NCBI RefSeq assembly: GCF_002849655.1 | Contig: NZ_PDNW01000004.1 | Span: forward strand, 186,001 to 250,000 | DNA: 64,000 bases | Reading direction: 5' to 3' | Origin: Pollutimonas subterranea | GTDB taxonomy: Bacteria; Pseudomonadota; Gammaproteobacteria; Burkholderiales; Burkholderiaceae_B | In this document: piece after piece, positions 44,972 through 54,240 of the stretch | Layout of the letters: every line of letters starts with the position of its first letter | How positions within the stretch are numbered: the stretch's first letter is position 1 | Translations under genes and position numbers: made by a program | The notes under the pieces: generated by a model | Told to the model about the DNA's origin: nothing | The model's input: only the letters and a program-made list of their open reading frames with translations | Database searches by the model: none

Positions 44972-46669
44972 TCAGCCGGGTTTGGGTACCTCGAAGCCGT
45001 CCATCATGTCCATGGCCGGGGCCTCGTATCCAGACCTGTCTACGTTCAGTTCTATGCTGTTCAGATCGCCTGTCGGAGCCCGATCCAGGTTATTGGTGAC
45101 CAGTTCCGGAAAAACGATGACCATAACCAGCATGACGACCTGCAACAAGATGAACACCAAGGATCCCTTGTAGATTTGCCCGGTAGTGACCTTGCCGATG
45201 CGTCGTTTGGTCACCAGGTCGGTGTAGTCAGTCTTGGGAGCAACGCTACGCAGATAGAAGAGTGCGTAGCCAAATGGGGGCGTCAGAAAAGACGTTTGGA
45301 GGTTCATCGCCAGCATGACGCCAAACCAGACCAGGTCTATGCCCATTTGCTCCGCGACAGGCGCCAGGATGGGAATGACGATGAACGCAATCTCGAAGTA
45401 ATCAATGAACATGCCCAGGACAAATACAAGCAGGTTCACGGCAATCAGGAAGCCGACATATCCGCCTGGCAAGCTGTCGAACAGCTTGCCGACCACTTGT
45501 ATGCCATCGACGGCATTGAAGGTAAAACTGAAGATGGTCGCTCCGATGACGATGAACATGACAAAGATCGTAAGCAGTGCGGTGTGATCCAGCGCTTGCC
45601 GTAACAGCTTCCATCCAAGGCTGCGCCGGGCCAGCGCCATCACAAGAGCACCCGTGGCGCCCATGGCGCCCCCTTCGGTGGGCGTGGCGATGCCCAGGAA
45701 AATGGTACCCAGCACAAGAAACACGAGCACCAGCGGGGGAATCAATACGAACACCACCTGTTCTGTCAGCTTCGATAGCAGTTGCGCGCGCATCAAACGA
45801 TTTGTGATCGCGATGGCCAGGGCAACGACGGCCCCGATCACCATGGACGAGATAACCAAACCGGCTGGCTCCGCGACATGATCCGTTCCACTGATCACAC
45901 TCATGAAAGGCTCGTGTACCAGAGACCATACGTATCCGGCGGCGCCGGCAATGCCAAGGACAACGAGCAGCGACTTATGCCCACTCGCTCCGTCGTCCTC
46001 TTTGTAAATGAGAGCCTCTGGGGGAAGTGCTGTCACCCAGTTAGCACGGAATACGGCCAAGCCGATGATGAACACGGCATATAGCAAGATCAGTAGCAGG
46101 GCTGGAATCAAGGCACCTGCATACATGTCACCAACGGGGCGGCCCAGTTGATCGGCCATCACGATCAGTACGAGCGATGGTGGCACAACCTGCGCAAGGG
46201 TGCCGGAGGCACTGATGACGCCCGTAGCGATACTTCTGTTGTACCCATAGCGCAACATGATGGGAAGGGATATCAATCCCATCGAGATCACTGCGGCGGA
46301 CACGACGCCGGTCGTGGCGGCCAACAACGCCCCGACCAGTATGACGGCAATGGCAAGGCCGCCGCGAACGCGCCCGAACACCTGCCCTATCGTCTCCAAT
46401 AAGTCTTCAGCCATGCCGCTGCGTTGCAGGACGATACCCATGAAAGTAAAGAAGGGAATCGCAAGCAGTGTGTCGTTGCTCATGATGCCAAATAAGCGCA
46501 GCGGCAAGGCTTGGAACAAAGAAAGCGGGAACAGGCCGATCTCGTTAGCTAGCCATCCAAACCCCAAGCCTGTCGCAGCCAGGCTAAAGGCAACAGGGAA
46601 ACCCGTTAGCAGGAAAAATATCAGTCCGCAAAACATCAGCGGCACAAAGTTATTGACCAAGAACTCCAT
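44972..46669 (-). CDS. TRAP transporter large permease (DctM)
   Basis: 565 residues, longer than the usual 425 because of extra loops and a polar C-terminus (SIELNVDRSGYEAPAMDMMDG). About 12 or more membrane helices: FLLTGFPVAFSLAATGLGFGWLANEI, LAIPFFTFMGIVLQRSGMAEDLLETIGQV, GVVSAAVISMGLISLPIMLRYGYN. The DctM motif GIATPTEGGAMGATGALVMAL is present. It works with DctQ (46669-47277) and the binding protein. The start overlaps the DctQ stop by one base (TAATG). Confidence 0.92.
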   Translation of the reverse strand: MEFLVNNFVPLMFCGLIFFLLTGFPVAFSLAATGLGFGWLANEIGLFPLSLFQALPLRLFGIMSNDTLLAIPFFTFMGIVLQRSGMAEDLLETIGQVFGRVRGGLAIAVILVGALLAATTGVVSAAVISMGLISLPIMLRYGYNRSIATGVISASGTLAQVVPPSLVLIVMADQLGRPVGDMYAGALIPALLLILLYAVFIIGLAVFRANWVTALPPEALIYKEDDGASGHKSLLVVLGIAGAAGYVWSLVHEPFMSVISGTDHVAEPAGLVISSMVIGAVVALAIAITNRLMRAQLLSKLTEQVVFVLIPPLVLVFLVLGTIFLGIATPTEGGAMGATGALVMALARRSLGWKLLRQALDHTALLTIFVMFIVIGATIFSFTFNAVDGIQVVGKLFDSLPGGYVGFLIAVNLLVFVLGMFIDYFEIAFIVIPILAPVAEQMGIDLVWFGVMLAMNLQTSFLTPPFGYALFYLRSVAPKTDYTDLVTKRRIGKVTTGQIYKGSLVFILLQVVMLVMVIVFPELVTNNLDRAPTGDLNSIELNVDRSGYEAPAMDMMDGFEVPKPG

Positions 46670-47277
46670 TACCTTTGCTCCCGTGTTTCATTGGCGCTTT
46701 CCGAGGCTTTGGAGTGGCCTGGCGTTTGTACTTCCGGTATATCTTCCAGTTCGGGCTCAGCGATGGGGTCCGGGATAAGGCCCATGATGAATGCGGCACG
46801 CTTGATCAGCTCTGACGCGCTCTGCAGCAGCAATAAAACCATCCCTATGGGCACCAATGAATAAACTGGCCAGCGTATAAGTCCGCCCGCATCCGGCGAC
46901 ATCTCTCCACTAACCCAGGCATTTACCAGCAAGGGCCAAGAGAGACCGATCAATATGCAGCAAAGCGGGACGATAACGGCCAGGATGCCGACGATGTCTA
47001 TCGCTGAGCGGGTTCGAGGCGATAAGCGACCTGACACGAAGTCTATGCGCACGTGGGCATTTCTTAGAAAGGCATACCCTGCGCCGAGCAAGAAGATCCC
47101 TGAGAACAAATACCACTGGATCTCGAGCAAGCCGTTTGAGCTAATGGAGAAAGCCTTGCGCATGATTGCGTTGCCGGTGCTGATCAACACAGCCACGAGC
47201 ACGAGCCACTTGACCGCAGTGCCAACCTGCTCCGAAAGCTTGTCCATCCAATGTGAGAAGATCAATAAGGAGTTCAT
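46669..47277 (-). CDS. TRAP transporter small permease (DctQ)
   Basis: 202 residues with four helices: VGTAVKWLVLVAVLISTGNAIMRK, WYLFSGIFLLGAGYAFLRNAHVRIDFV (the AHVRID motif of DctQ), and helices near 87-107 and 137-160. The C-terminal tail is acidic (EPELEDIPEVQTPG). One-base overlap with DctM and order Q-M-P confirm a TRAP operon. Confidence 0.9.
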   Translation of the reverse strand: MNSLLIFSHWMDKLSEQVGTAVKWLVLVAVLISTGNAIMRKAFSISSNGLLEIQWYLFSGIFLLGAGYAFLRNAHVRIDFVSGRLSPRTRSAIDIVGILAVIVPLCCILIGLSWPLLVNAWVSGEMSPDAGGLIRWPVYSLVPIGMVLLLLQSASELIKRAAFIMGLIPDPIAEPELEDIPEVQTPGHSKASESANETREQR

Positions 47278-47285
47278 GGGGTTTC

Positions 47286-48245
47286 CTATGCTTTCTTGTT
47301 CACCCAGTACTTGGGTTCTTCTCCGTTCAGTACGCGGACGATTTCAGCAACGGATTTAGTTCGCAGTTCTTCCTCCGACTCGACCGAATAGAACGCAGCG
47401 TGCGGCGTAAGCATAAGATTCCGTGTACGCGAAATAGCTTGCAGATCCTGGGGCGGCTCCTGTTCCAGCACGTCCAGCGCAGCGCCCGCGATGCGGCCTT
47501 CGTCTAACGCCTTGAGCAATGCCTTGGTATCGATCAATCCACCACGCGCGGTGTTGATCACGATGGCGCCGGGCTTTATCTGGCGCAGTGCCGCGTCGCC
47601 GATCATGTGTTGCGTGTGTTCATTAAGCGGCACGTGAAGCGAAAGCACGTCGGCTTGCGACAATAACTCTTCCAGTGCTACCTGTTTAACTTCGTGAGCG
47701 CGTGCGGCATCGGCAGAAAGAAATGGGTCATATACGATGATCTCGAATTTGAAGGTCCGCGCCCGTTTTGCCACCGCTTGCGCGATGTTTCCGAACCCTA
47801 TCAAACCCAATTTGCAGCCCGCGTTACGATGAATAGGCGTAAGCCCTTTAAGATTCCACAGACCTTGCCTAGCTTGCGTGGCCCCTTGATCAATGCCGCG
47901 CCGCAAAGCCAGCATTAGCGCCAGCGTGTGGTCCGCGACCTCGTCAATGCAATAGTCCGGAACATTCGTGACCTTGATGCCTTTTTGCGTCGCCAAGCCG
48001 ACAGGAACGGTGTCCACGCCTATGCCTGAACGGGCAATGATCTTGCATTTTTGCATTCCGTTAACCATGTCCTCGGAGAGCCGCGTGTAGCAGTTAAGCA
48101 CTGCATCGGCATCGCGCAGCAGTTCCTGGAGTTCTTCAGGCGCTTTGCCCTGGCCGTATATGACATCGGCATGCCCATCGAGCATTGCAAGCTCTATGCT
48201 TAAATCGGCTGACACCGAGTCTGTAATGACTACCTTTGGTTTCAT
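47286..48245 (-). CDS. D-isomer-specific 2-hydroxyacid dehydrogenase
   Basis: 319 residues. NAD-binding Rossmann motif LIGFGNIAQAVAKRA, catalytic Arg in NTARGGLIDTKAL, Glu in GAALDVLEQEPPQD and His in LTPHAAFYSVESEEEL. It is the phosphoglycerate/hydroxypyruvate dehydrogenase type. It starts upstream of the DctQ gene (8 bases apart), so it is cotranscribed with TRAP 1. It probably processes the imported or dehydrated acid. Confidence 0.93.
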   Translation of the reverse strand: MKPKVVITDSVSADLSIELAMLDGHADVIYGQGKAPEELQELLRDADAVLNCYTRLSEDMVNGMQKCKIIARSGIGVDTVPVGLATQKGIKVTNVPDYCIDEVADHTLALMLALRRGIDQGATQARQGLWNLKGLTPIHRNAGCKLGLIGFGNIAQAVAKRARTFKFEIIVYDPFLSADAARAHEVKQVALEELLSQADVLSLHVPLNEHTQHMIGDAALRQIKPGAIVINTARGGLIDTKALLKALDEGRIAGAALDVLEQEPPQDLQAISRTRNLMLTPHAAFYSVESEEELRTKSVAEIVRVLNGEEPKYWVNKKA

Positions 48246-48571
48246 TGGCTTTCCTGCTGTGTATGTGTGTTTTTCATGGCGGCCTCAGGGGTCCAGATAA
48301 CTGGTGCGTTCTTTGGGTGGGTGGGCCAAAAAGGCCTCTTCGCTGCGTTCGCACCACCCATCTCTTTTGGATATGCCGCCTACCAGCAGATATACCGTCA
48401 AGAGAGTGTGTTGCCGTTAGCCTATCTAAATGTTGCATGCTGTCTTGAAAAAAACAGGAAATGTGGCACAACATGCTACCGGGCCCACAATCTCCAGGCT
48501 TCCCCGTCTAACTGGCCATTAAGGCATCTTTAACGAATGCACTTGCTTGGCCTTATGCAGTGCATTCCTCG
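48246..48571. other. Region with dehydratase gene remnant
   Basis: 326 bases between the dehydrogenase gene and the TRAP 2 receptor gene. It contains the 3' fragment of an enolase-superfamily gene (48285-48365, see pseudogene) and otherwise unassigned sequence, with no second intact gene. Confidence 0.5.
48285..48365 (-). pseudogene. Remnant of a mandelate racemase/enolase-superfamily dehydratase gene (3' end)
   Basis: The minus strand encodes a short tail WCERSEEAFLAHPPKERT plus SYLDP and a stop at 48285, closely similar to the C-terminus of the intact dehydratase (EPNEEAFLAHPPKERTGYLGL) at 51514. A stretch of 39 bases (48303-48341) is identical to 51532-51570. No upstream coding remains. 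It marks a duplicated gene end. Confidence 0.8.
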
Positions 48572-49579
48572 TTATTGGTAGTTCCGATCCAATATCGCCT
48601 TTGCAATGTCGGGACTCACACCTTTCAGGTATTTTTCCAGAACCGGCTTCGCAAGCACAGTCATCTTGTCAGTCTCCTCTGCGGGAAAAGTATCCACAAT
48701 CAGTCCGTCCGCTTTCATTTCAGAAAGCATTTTTTCCTCACTGCCTCTGTTTGCTGTGCGCTGATAATCACGCGCCTCTACAACGGCAGTGCTGATAATT
48801 TCTTTTTCCTTCGGAGAAAGCGACTGCCACACCTTCTGGCTGCCCACAATCACATGCGCTCCATAGGCGTGTGCGGTCAGTGTCATATATTTCTGAACCT
48901 CATTCAGCTTTGCCATATGGATAGTGCCAATCGGATTCTCCTGGCCATCGACCGTATTGGTTTCCAGGGCGGTGTACAACTGGTTCCATGACATCGGAAT
49001 AGCATTGGTATTCAAACTCTTCAAGAAATCCACACTGCTTGGGCTCTGTTGAACACGAACTTTCAGGCCTGCCATTTCAGCTACTGTCTGAACCCGGTGC
49101 TTATTATTGGTTAGATGTCTGAATCCGTTTTCAAAGTAGGCAAGACCAATCAATCTCTTTGTATCGAACTCCTTAAGAATTTTCTGGCCAATCGGGCCAT
49201 CAAGCAGCTTGTCCGCCTCTTGAGGCGTCGTCACCACACCAGGAAAATCCAATACTTGTAAATCCCGCACAACAGAAGACATCGGTGTGCTGGACAACAT
49301 GACAAAATCCTGAAGCCCGCCCTGCGTCGCACCGATCTGCTGAGCCTCACTGCCCAGTTGACCGGCAGGGTAGATTTTGATTTGAATCCGTCCGTCTGAC
49401 CTTTCAGCCACAAGCTCCGCAAACTTCAGCGCGCCTTGCCCCAGCGGAGACTCATTCGTCGAAAGGTGTCCAAATTTCAGTGTGCGCTGCTTGACTTCGT
49501 CAGTCGCCGCGTACGCAGAAAAGCCAGTTGCGGTCAAGGCCGTAGTAACTAGCAAGCTCATTAAGTTTTTATAGTTCAT
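48572..49579 (-). CDS. TRAP transporter solute-binding protein (DctP)
   Basis: 335 residues from ATG 49579, which has GGAG and a purine tract upstream (an ATG at 49591 is in frame). Signal peptide NYKNLMSLLVTTALTATGFSAYAA. The TRAP signature region covers GLKVRVQQSPSSVDFLKSLNTNAIPMSWNQLYTALETNTVDGQENPIG with the conserved Arg. QENP near residue 200 is typical of C4-dicarboxylate/sugar-acid DctP proteins. Unlike receptor 1 it uses a Sec signal. Part of TRAP system 2. Confidence 0.92.
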   Translation of the reverse strand: MNYKNLMSLLVTTALTATGFSAYAATDEVKQRTLKFGHLSTNESPLGQGALKFAELVAERSDGRIQIKIYPAGQLGSEAQQIGATQGGLQDFVMLSSTPMSSVVRDLQVLDFPGVVTTPQEADKLLDGPIGQKILKEFDTKRLIGLAYFENGFRHLTNNKHRVQTVAEMAGLKVRVQQSPSSVDFLKSLNTNAIPMSWNQLYTALETNTVDGQENPIGTIHMAKLNEVQKYMTLTAHAYGAHVIVGSQKVWQSLSPKEKEIISTAVVEARDYQRTANRGSEEKMLSEMKADGLIVDTFPAEETDKMTVLAKPVLEKYLKGVSPDIAKAILDRNYQ

Positions 49580-49599
49580 TCCTATCTCCATTTAATTTA

Positions 49600-50877
49600 T
49601 TACATCAACCACGAAAGGGGAACCAGCACAAGATTGGGAAAAGCAATCAACAACAGCAATACTGTTATCTCCGCAAGAAGGAAAGGAAGCACGCCACGAG
49701 CAACGCCCGTAAATTCGGCTTTGGATACTGAAGCGACGACGTTAAGAACATTACCCACAGGCGGCGTAATCAGACCAATCGAAACAGCCATGATGAACAG
49801 CACGCCGAAATAAACAGGATCAACCCCCGCCTGTTGGGCAACGGGGAGCATGATCGGTGTCAGGATGAGGACCATCGGCGTGAAGTCCAGAGCCATACCA
49901 ACCACCATGACAATAACGATCATTACCAATACCAGCAGCCTCGGATGTTCCAGGAAGGGCTGCAGAAGCCCACCAAGCTGCTCAGGCAGGTTGGCAACAG
50001 TAATGAGCCAACCAGAGACAAATGCGGCAGATACCAGCAGCATTACGATGGAGGTAGTTTTAGCCGCATCAATGAGACACTGATAGAGAAGCACTAGTGT
50101 CAACTCTCGGTAAATGAATACGCCTACTGCGATGGCATACACGACAGCTACAACAGCTGCTTCCGTTGGAGTGAAAACACCGAATCGCATGCCGCCAACG
50201 ATAATGACGGGCAGCAAAAGCGCCCATATACCTTGTGTCAAAGCAGACTTCACCTCGTTCAGCGACATACGCGGGACTGGAGCCTCGGTGCTCTTGCGAC
50301 TCAACCACCACCACACCAGCGCCAGTGACCCACCCATCATCAAACCAGGCACAATGCCGGCCAGGAAAAGTTTGGTGATCGAAACGGTCCCCACCACCCC
50401 GAACATGATCAGTCCGATGGAAGGAGGAATAATAGGCGCAATGATGCCACCTGCAGAAACCAGCCCCGCAGCTCGCTCAAGACTGTAACCAGCGTTGCGC
50501 AACATAGGAACGAGCAGCGCCGCCAATGCCGCGCTGTCTGCTATAGCGGAGCCCGATAAGCTCGCCATGACGATGCTTGCAATGATTGCCACATAGCCGA
50601 TGCCACCACGCAGATGACCAACCATCGCGATCGCCATGCCGACGATACGGCGGGAGAGGCCTCCGGCGTTCATCAACTCGCCGGCAAGTATGAAAAACGG
50701 AACAGCCAGAAAGATAAAGTTATCTATGCCGTTAATCATATTACTGGCAACAATCTGAGCATCAAATATGTCCAACTGCAACATGATGGCCACAGCTGCC
50801 AAAATGAGTGCCAGGGCAATAGGGACGCCGATCAGCATGGTCGAGAGCAATGCCCCGACAAAAATAAATATAGTCAT
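49600..50877 (-). CDS. TRAP transporter large permease (DctM)
   Basis: 425 residues, the standard DctM length, about 12 helices. Motifs: LAVPFFILAGELMNAGGLSRRIVGMA, GSAIADSAALAALLVPMLRNAGY, GVFTPTEAAVVAVVYAI and VMVVGMALDFTPMVLILTPIMLPVAQQAGVDPVYFGVLF. The gene ends 21 bases before the receptor gene start and follows DctQ by 83 bases. It belongs to TRAP system 2, more conventional than system 1. Confidence 0.93.
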   Translation of the reverse strand: MTIFIFVGALLSTMLIGVPIALALILAAVAIMLQLDIFDAQIVASNMINGIDNFIFLAVPFFILAGELMNAGGLSRRIVGMAIAMVGHLRGGIGYVAIIASIVMASLSGSAIADSAALAALLVPMLRNAGYSLERAAGLVSAGGIIAPIIPPSIGLIMFGVVGTVSITKLFLAGIVPGLMMGGSLALVWWWLSRKSTEAPVPRMSLNEVKSALTQGIWALLLPVIIVGGMRFGVFTPTEAAVVAVVYAIAVGVFIYRELTLVLLYQCLIDAAKTTSIVMLLVSAAFVSGWLITVANLPEQLGGLLQPFLEHPRLLVLVMIVIVMVVGMALDFTPMVLILTPIMLPVAQQAGVDPVYFGVLFIMAVSIGLITPPVGNVLNVVASVSKAEFTGVARGVLPFLLAEITVLLLLIAFPNLVLVPLSWLM

Positions 50878-50960
50878 TTAGAGACCTTTAAGGAGGGTGT
50901 GGTTTAGATCCGGAAGCAGCGTCGACAATGTTCGTACACAACAAACATTGAGCGCGTGCC

Positions 50961-51473
50961 TTAAACCACGCCTTCGACTACATCGCTCGGGTTACGCACA
51001 GGTCGTTTCCAGACAAGGAAAAACAAATTTTTCAGAATCACGGTCAAACATCCCATGCTACCCACGACACCTGCGACATAGATCCATGAAAGCGGATAAG
51101 GGACAGCTCCAAGCGCATACACTCCTGCATTGAGTTCAGCCTGAGCCCAACTGCCGCACAGAAGAAGGGTAAAGGCGAAGCACATCAACACATGGCTGAC
51201 AATCATGCAGCTTTTTCGTGCTCTCGGACCCAGTGATTTCAACAAGATATCGGTACCAAGATGGGTGCCCTCTTGCATCGCGAGAATCGAGCCGATGAAG
51301 ACCATCCAGATGAAAATGAAACGCGCAATATCCTCCGACTCCGCAATACCTGAATTAAAGCCATAGCGCAGTACAACATTCACGAACACCAGGGCAACCA
51401 TGATAAACATGCTGCCCGCGAGTATCGCGTGCGTAAACAATCTGAGAGATTTAGCAGTTTTAGCTTGAGTCAT
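50961..51473 (-). CDS. TRAP transporter small permease (DctQ)
   Basis: 170 residues, four helices. Typical signature EDIARFIFIWMVFIGSILAMQEGTHLGTDILLKSLG (W-FIG-x-EGTH-G-D), and AELNAGVYALGAVPYPLSWIYVAGVVGS. It begins 40 bases after the stop of the dehydratase gene. Forms TRAP system 2 with DctM and DctP. Confidence 0.9.
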   Translation of the reverse strand: MTQAKTAKSLRLFTHAILAGSMFIMVALVFVNVVLRYGFNSGIAESEDIARFIFIWMVFIGSILAMQEGTHLGTDILLKSLGPRARKSCMIVSHVLMCFAFTLLLCGSWAQAELNAGVYALGAVPYPLSWIYVAGVVGSMGCLTVILKNLFFLVWKRPVRNPSDVVEGVV

Positions 51474-51513
51474 GAGGTCTCCTCCAACTACTCACCGGTT
51501 CAAAGTTTTTGCC

Positions 51514-52704
51514 TCAGAGGCCCAGATAACCGGTGCGTTCTTTGGGTGGGTGGGCCAAAAAGGCCTCTTCATTGGGCTCGCAGCCCCAACCCGGGGTGTC
51601 GGGTACCAAAATTTCCCCGTTGCGGACTTGCGGTGCGTAATTAAACAGTTCGTCGTCCCAAGCCAGGCGGTCGATGTCGTACTCCATGATGCGCAAATTC
51701 GGCACTGCCGCCGCAAAGTGCACGTTCATCATGCTTGCAAGATGGCTATAGAAGTTGTGCGGAGCAATGTTGATATCGAACGCTTCGGCGGTATTGGCCA
51801 CTTTCATCGACTGCCATACGCCGTTCCAAACGGCATCGATGATGGCGACATCCACGGATTGCTCGCGGAAGTAAGGTAGAAACTGGCGCACGCCGAACAA
51901 GGTTTCAAGTCCGCTAATGGGACAATGACTTTGCTGTCGTATATAGGCGAGCGCTTCGGGGTTATAGCTGTCCAGCTCGACCCATAGGAAGTCGAAGTCC
52001 TTCAACGCTCGTATCATGCTAACGTACCCTTCCGTTCGCGCGTTGAAGTTCAGGTCTATCATCAAGCGTACATCCGGGCCCGCGCCGTCTTGCAGCGCTT
52101 CCAGGTGCGCGCGCACACTATTGATAAGCTTCCTGTCGATCGTCAATGATGGCGCGTACGGCGCGCCAAAGCCGGTCATCCATTGCCGCACGGGGCCATC
52201 GCCGTGCATGAACATATTCGTCTTAACGGCCGAATGGCCCGCAAGGCGCGCGTCTTCACCTGCTTTTTTTACGCCGTCCAAATCTACAATCGCCGGCTTG
52301 TAATGTGTGGGATGGCTAATGCGCCACGTTGCGCAATGAGACCAGTAGATAGGTATGGCGTCCCGGTGTTTACCGCCAAGCAATTGATAGCAGGGAACGC
52401 CTAGCGACTTGGCCTTGGCATCGAGGAGCGCGTTTTCGATCGCCCCCAGCGCCTCGGCGCTTAACCCATAAGGGGCTGGCCGCATTGTCGCGGCGATGGA
52501 CCCATAGAGCATCTCGTGGTCATCGACCGATTTGCCGATAAGCTGGGGTGCATAACGCTTAATGACATCACCCAAACCTGCGGGGCCGAATGCTTCATCA
52601 AATTCACTCCAGCCAACGATGCCAGTATCCGTCGTGATCTTTAGAAAATGATAATTGCGCCATCCCGCATCGCACGCCAAGGTTTCCACACGCTCGATCT
52701 TCAT
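51514..52704 (-). CDS. Mandelate racemase / muconate lactonizing family (enolase superfamily) dehydratase
   Basis: 396 residues from ATG 52704 with GGAGAG upstream (a TTG five codons earlier is unlikely). N-terminal capping domain, then the barrel. Likely functional residues: the KT pair in GHSAVKTNMF, metal-ligand Asp in MIDLNFNA, Glu in WVELDSYNPEAL and Glu in ISGLETLFGV, and a His in NIAPHNFYSH. The pattern suggests a sugar-acid dehydratase (galactonate dehydratase type). It lies upstream of TRAP 2 and opposite the GntR regulator, so it likely acts on the transported acid. Its 3' end is duplicated at 48285. Confidence 0.88.
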   Translation of the reverse strand: MKIERVETLACDAGWRNYHFLKITTDTGIVGWSEFDEAFGPAGLGDVIKRYAPQLIGKSVDDHEMLYGSIAATMRPAPYGLSAEALGAIENALLDAKAKSLGVPCYQLLGGKHRDAIPIYWSHCATWRISHPTHYKPAIVDLDGVKKAGEDARLAGHSAVKTNMFMHGDGPVRQWMTGFGAPYAPSLTIDRKLINSVRAHLEALQDGAGPDVRLMIDLNFNARTEGYVSMIRALKDFDFLWVELDSYNPEALAYIRQQSHCPISGLETLFGVRQFLPYFREQSVDVAIIDAVWNGVWQSMKVANTAEAFDINIAPHNFYSHLASMMNVHFAAAVPNLRIMEYDIDRLAWDDELFNYAPQVRNGEILVPDTPGWGCEPNEEAFLAHPPKERTGYLGL

Positions 52705-52744
52705 CCCAATGCTCTCCAATTGCTAAATCTTCTTTGGTTGTTTC

Positions 52745-52771
52745 GTTAACAATTAACCGTTAACTATTAAC
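52745..52771. promoter_or_regulatory. Two tandem palindromes, probable GntR operator
   Basis: GTTAA-CAA-TTAAC (52745-52757) and GTTAA-CTA-TTAAC (52759-52771) are two perfect 5-base inverted repeats, 14 bases apart. They lie between the divergent dehydratase and GntR genes, so GntR dimers could bind both and repress both directions. Confidence 0.6.
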
Positions 52772-52930
52772 CCGAGTATGATTAACACGTTGAAAAGTGT
52801 CCACCGGGGTTTACCCGCGCTTTACTCATAGCGGTAAATCGCCTGTGTATTTACACCAAAGAACTGCCGGTCGATACAATAGCGTTGACTTAGGGTAGCG
52901 ATCATGGAATCAACAGGACAAAGAGGTCAT

Positions 52931-53587
52931 ATGGCCATTGATAAAAGAAGTCTCGAACAGCAAGCGGCCGACTGGCTTCGCGACGCGATCATCGATGGCA
53001 GATTTACATCGGGAATGAAATTGACCGAGATAGGGCTTGCCACGGAGGTCGGGTTGTCGCGTTCTACTGTCCGGAGCGCTCTGCAACGGCTTGGCGCCGA
53101 TAGTTTGGTCGTTCAGCGCCCTTACAGCGGCTGGGAAGTGGCGCCCTTGTCGCCCGAAGATGCCAACGAGCTTTACACTTTGCGGCATTGCCTTGAGGGG
53201 ATGGCGGCGAAGCTCGCAGCGAGGAACATCGATGAGCTGGGAAAAAAGGCGCTACTAAGCGCACTCAAAGAGCTGAAGCGCGTTAGCCTTTCCAACGACC
53301 GTCGAGCTATTGCCGAGGCCGATTTAAACGTGCACAAAACTATATGCATGGTGGCCAACAACAAACGGTTGACTGCCCATCTAGAACTCTTGAACCAATC
53401 TATTCTTATCTACGTGATGTCCACGAATCTCGCGATGGCCAGCCCTGCGAAGCTGATCGACGAGCATCAAGACCTCGTCGACGCGATTGTTAGCGGCGAT
53501 GTCGAGCGAGCAGAACTGCTGGCGAAAGAGCATGTCGTGAACGCAGAGGCTTACATTATCGAAAACCTGGCCAAAAAAGCAGGATAA
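52931..53587 (+). CDS. GntR-family regulator, FCD (FadR) subfamily
   Basis: 218 residues from ATG 52931, five bases after AGAGG; an ATG at 52904 is in frame. HTH: LEQQAADWLRDAIIDGRFTSGMKLTEIGLATEVGLSRSTVRSALQRLGADSLVVQRPYSGWEVAPLS. The FCD effector domain has YTLRHCLEGMAAKLAARN, DLNVHKTICMVANNKRL and HQDLVDAIVSGDVERAELLAKEHV, with His/Asp metal-binding residues. Divergent from the dehydratase/TRAP block, it is the likely repressor of it. Confidence 0.92.
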   Translation: MAIDKRSLEQQAADWLRDAIIDGRFTSGMKLTEIGLATEVGLSRSTVRSALQRLGADSLVVQRPYSGWEVAPLSPEDANELYTLRHCLEGMAAKLAARNIDELGKKALLSALKELKRVSLSNDRRAIAEADLNVHKTICMVANNKRLTAHLELLNQSILIYVMSTNLAMASPAKLIDEHQDLVDAIVSGDVERAELLAKEHVVNAEAYIIENLAKKAG

Positions 53588-54240
53588 ACAAGGGGTTTAA
53601 AAAGAGCGAATAAGAAGCGGCTTATTGCGCCCTCCGATCGAGTTTCATCGGTTCGACAGCGCCCGGGTCGCGGTTGTTGCGCGCTGGCGGTATCGGGGCT
53701 TCTTTGCAGACTCCATCCTTCTTTGCCGAACTACCGAAGGCCTAGTGTAGTGCTTCATTCTATTTAGAGCTTAAGCTGCGGTTGGCACGAACGACCTTTT
53801 GAAGGATATCGCGGGCCTTGGCGGTCCAGATAAACGGCTTGGGATTTTCATTGTGATGGGCGACATAATCATCAATGGCAGCAGTCAACTGCAGCACACT
53901 GGGAAAGACGCCGCGACGCAGACGTTGAACAGTTATGTCGCGAAAGAAGCGCTCCACCACATCGAGCCAGGACGCCGAGGTCGGCGTGAAGTGGACATGA
54001 AAACGCGGACGCTTTTGCGTGGCGTAGTTATCGCACACCAGATGCAGGTCCTTGCCCTTGGGTGTTTGGCGGTTGATCCGCTTGAGAAAGTCGTTCCAGC
54101 GTCTTCTGTTCGTCGGCTGCCAGTACCAGTGTGGTTGCGCAGGTAACCCTCGCTTCCTTGCCTGTTTCGACTTACAAGCCTACCTACTAGACGGTCCCCC
54201 AAGATGGTAGAATTGTGCGCACTCAAAACCGGGATGAAAA
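53588..54240. other. IS remnant region
   Basis: Between gntR and the FrnE-like gene there is only an IS630-type transposase fragment (53760-54110) and unassigned flanks. Confidence 0.5.
53760..54110 (-). pseudogene. IS630-family transposase remnant
   Basis: Minus-strand fragment reading WNDFLKRI, LHLVCDNYATQK, RPRFHVHFTPTSASWLDVVERFF and ending KPFIWTAKARDILQKVV. These are the C-terminal DDE motifs of IS630 transposases: Asp in CDNYA and Glu in DVVERFF. The N-terminal half is missing, and the residues normally between ATQK and RPRF (about 12) are deleted. Inactive remnant; inverted ends were not identified. Confidence 0.75.

Noticed and set aside
48267-48533. 88-codon plus-strand frame sharing a protein stretch with one at 51472
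   Set aside because: The similarity is real but comes from the antisense of the duplicated dehydratase 3' end, not from a plus-strand gene.
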